Of a stretch of DNA of 5,587 nt, positions 5,540 to 5,587 are shown piece by piece. The notes under the pieces were generated by a model. That model worked only from the letters and a program-made list of their open reading frames with translations, ran no database searches and was not told the DNA's origin. Source of the stretch: Xenococcus sp039190385 (GTDB taxonomy: Bacteria; Cyanobacteriota; Cyanobacteriia; Cyanobacteriales; Xenococcaceae); the NCBI GenBank assembly GCA_039190385.1, contig JBCCYD010000413.1, positions 1 to 5,587 on the forward strand. The letters are read 5' to 3'. Made by a program: the position numbers and the translations under genes. Numbering within the stretch: the first letter of the stretch is position 1; every line of letters begins with the position of its first letter.

Positions 5540-5587
5540 TTTTTTGTCTTTTGGCTTCGTATAGTAACAGAGAATTTGCGATCGCGA

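Larger units (their letters stand above)
131..5585. repeat. nine HIP1 octamers (GCGATCGC) dispersed over the window
   Basis: Exact palindromic GCGATCGC copies start at 131, 632, 1259, 3830, 4101, 4159, 4635, 4966 and 5578. That is about one per 620 bp, far above chance for DNA of this composition. HIP1 is a known cyanobacterial genomic signature and is the best single clue to the host. Five copies lie outside the annotated genes (one of these, 632, in the frameshifted DUF29 tail), two in the phosphatase and two in the permease. Confidence 0.95.

Overview
The window looks like chromosomal DNA of a cyanobacterium. The evidence is nine exact copies of the HIP1 octamer GCGATCGC in 5.6 kb, a DUF29-family gene (a family strongly expanded in cyanobacteria), heptamer tandem repeats of the STRR type in an intergenic region, and AT-rich spacers. 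The genus cannot be fixed from the sequence.

Layout: bases 1-178 are an AT-rich leader with one HIP1 site and a weak promoter candidate. A short DUF29 gene (179-577, +) follows; its usual C-terminal tail seems to continue in another frame to 648, so the gene may be frameshifted. The spacer before the next gene holds a candidate Pho box array (709-760). The dominant gene (850-4059, +) encodes a 1069-residue protein made of two tandem full-length alkaline-phosphatase-like modules plus three DUF5648-like repeats at the C-terminus. A convergent spacer (4060-4315) carries two HIP1 sites, a 15-bp direct repeat and an 8-bp tandem repeat. The last gene (4316-5434, -) is a LivM-type permease of a branched-chain/neutral amino-acid ABC transporter, and most of its upstream region is two different 7-bp tandem repeat arrays.

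The genes do not form an operon: the phosphatase has its own upstream region and converges on the permease. If the Pho box is real, the phosphatase is a phosphate-starvation gene that would release phosphate from organic phosphates, while the permease would import amino acids together with subunits encoded elsewhere.

The point most worth a second look is the double phosphatase. Both modules keep a serine at the nucleophile position and several acidic ligands, but the three histidines that hold zinc in E. coli PhoA are replaced in both. All eight histidines of the protein lie in the first ~62 residues of each module, so its metal chemistry is probably not the classical one.
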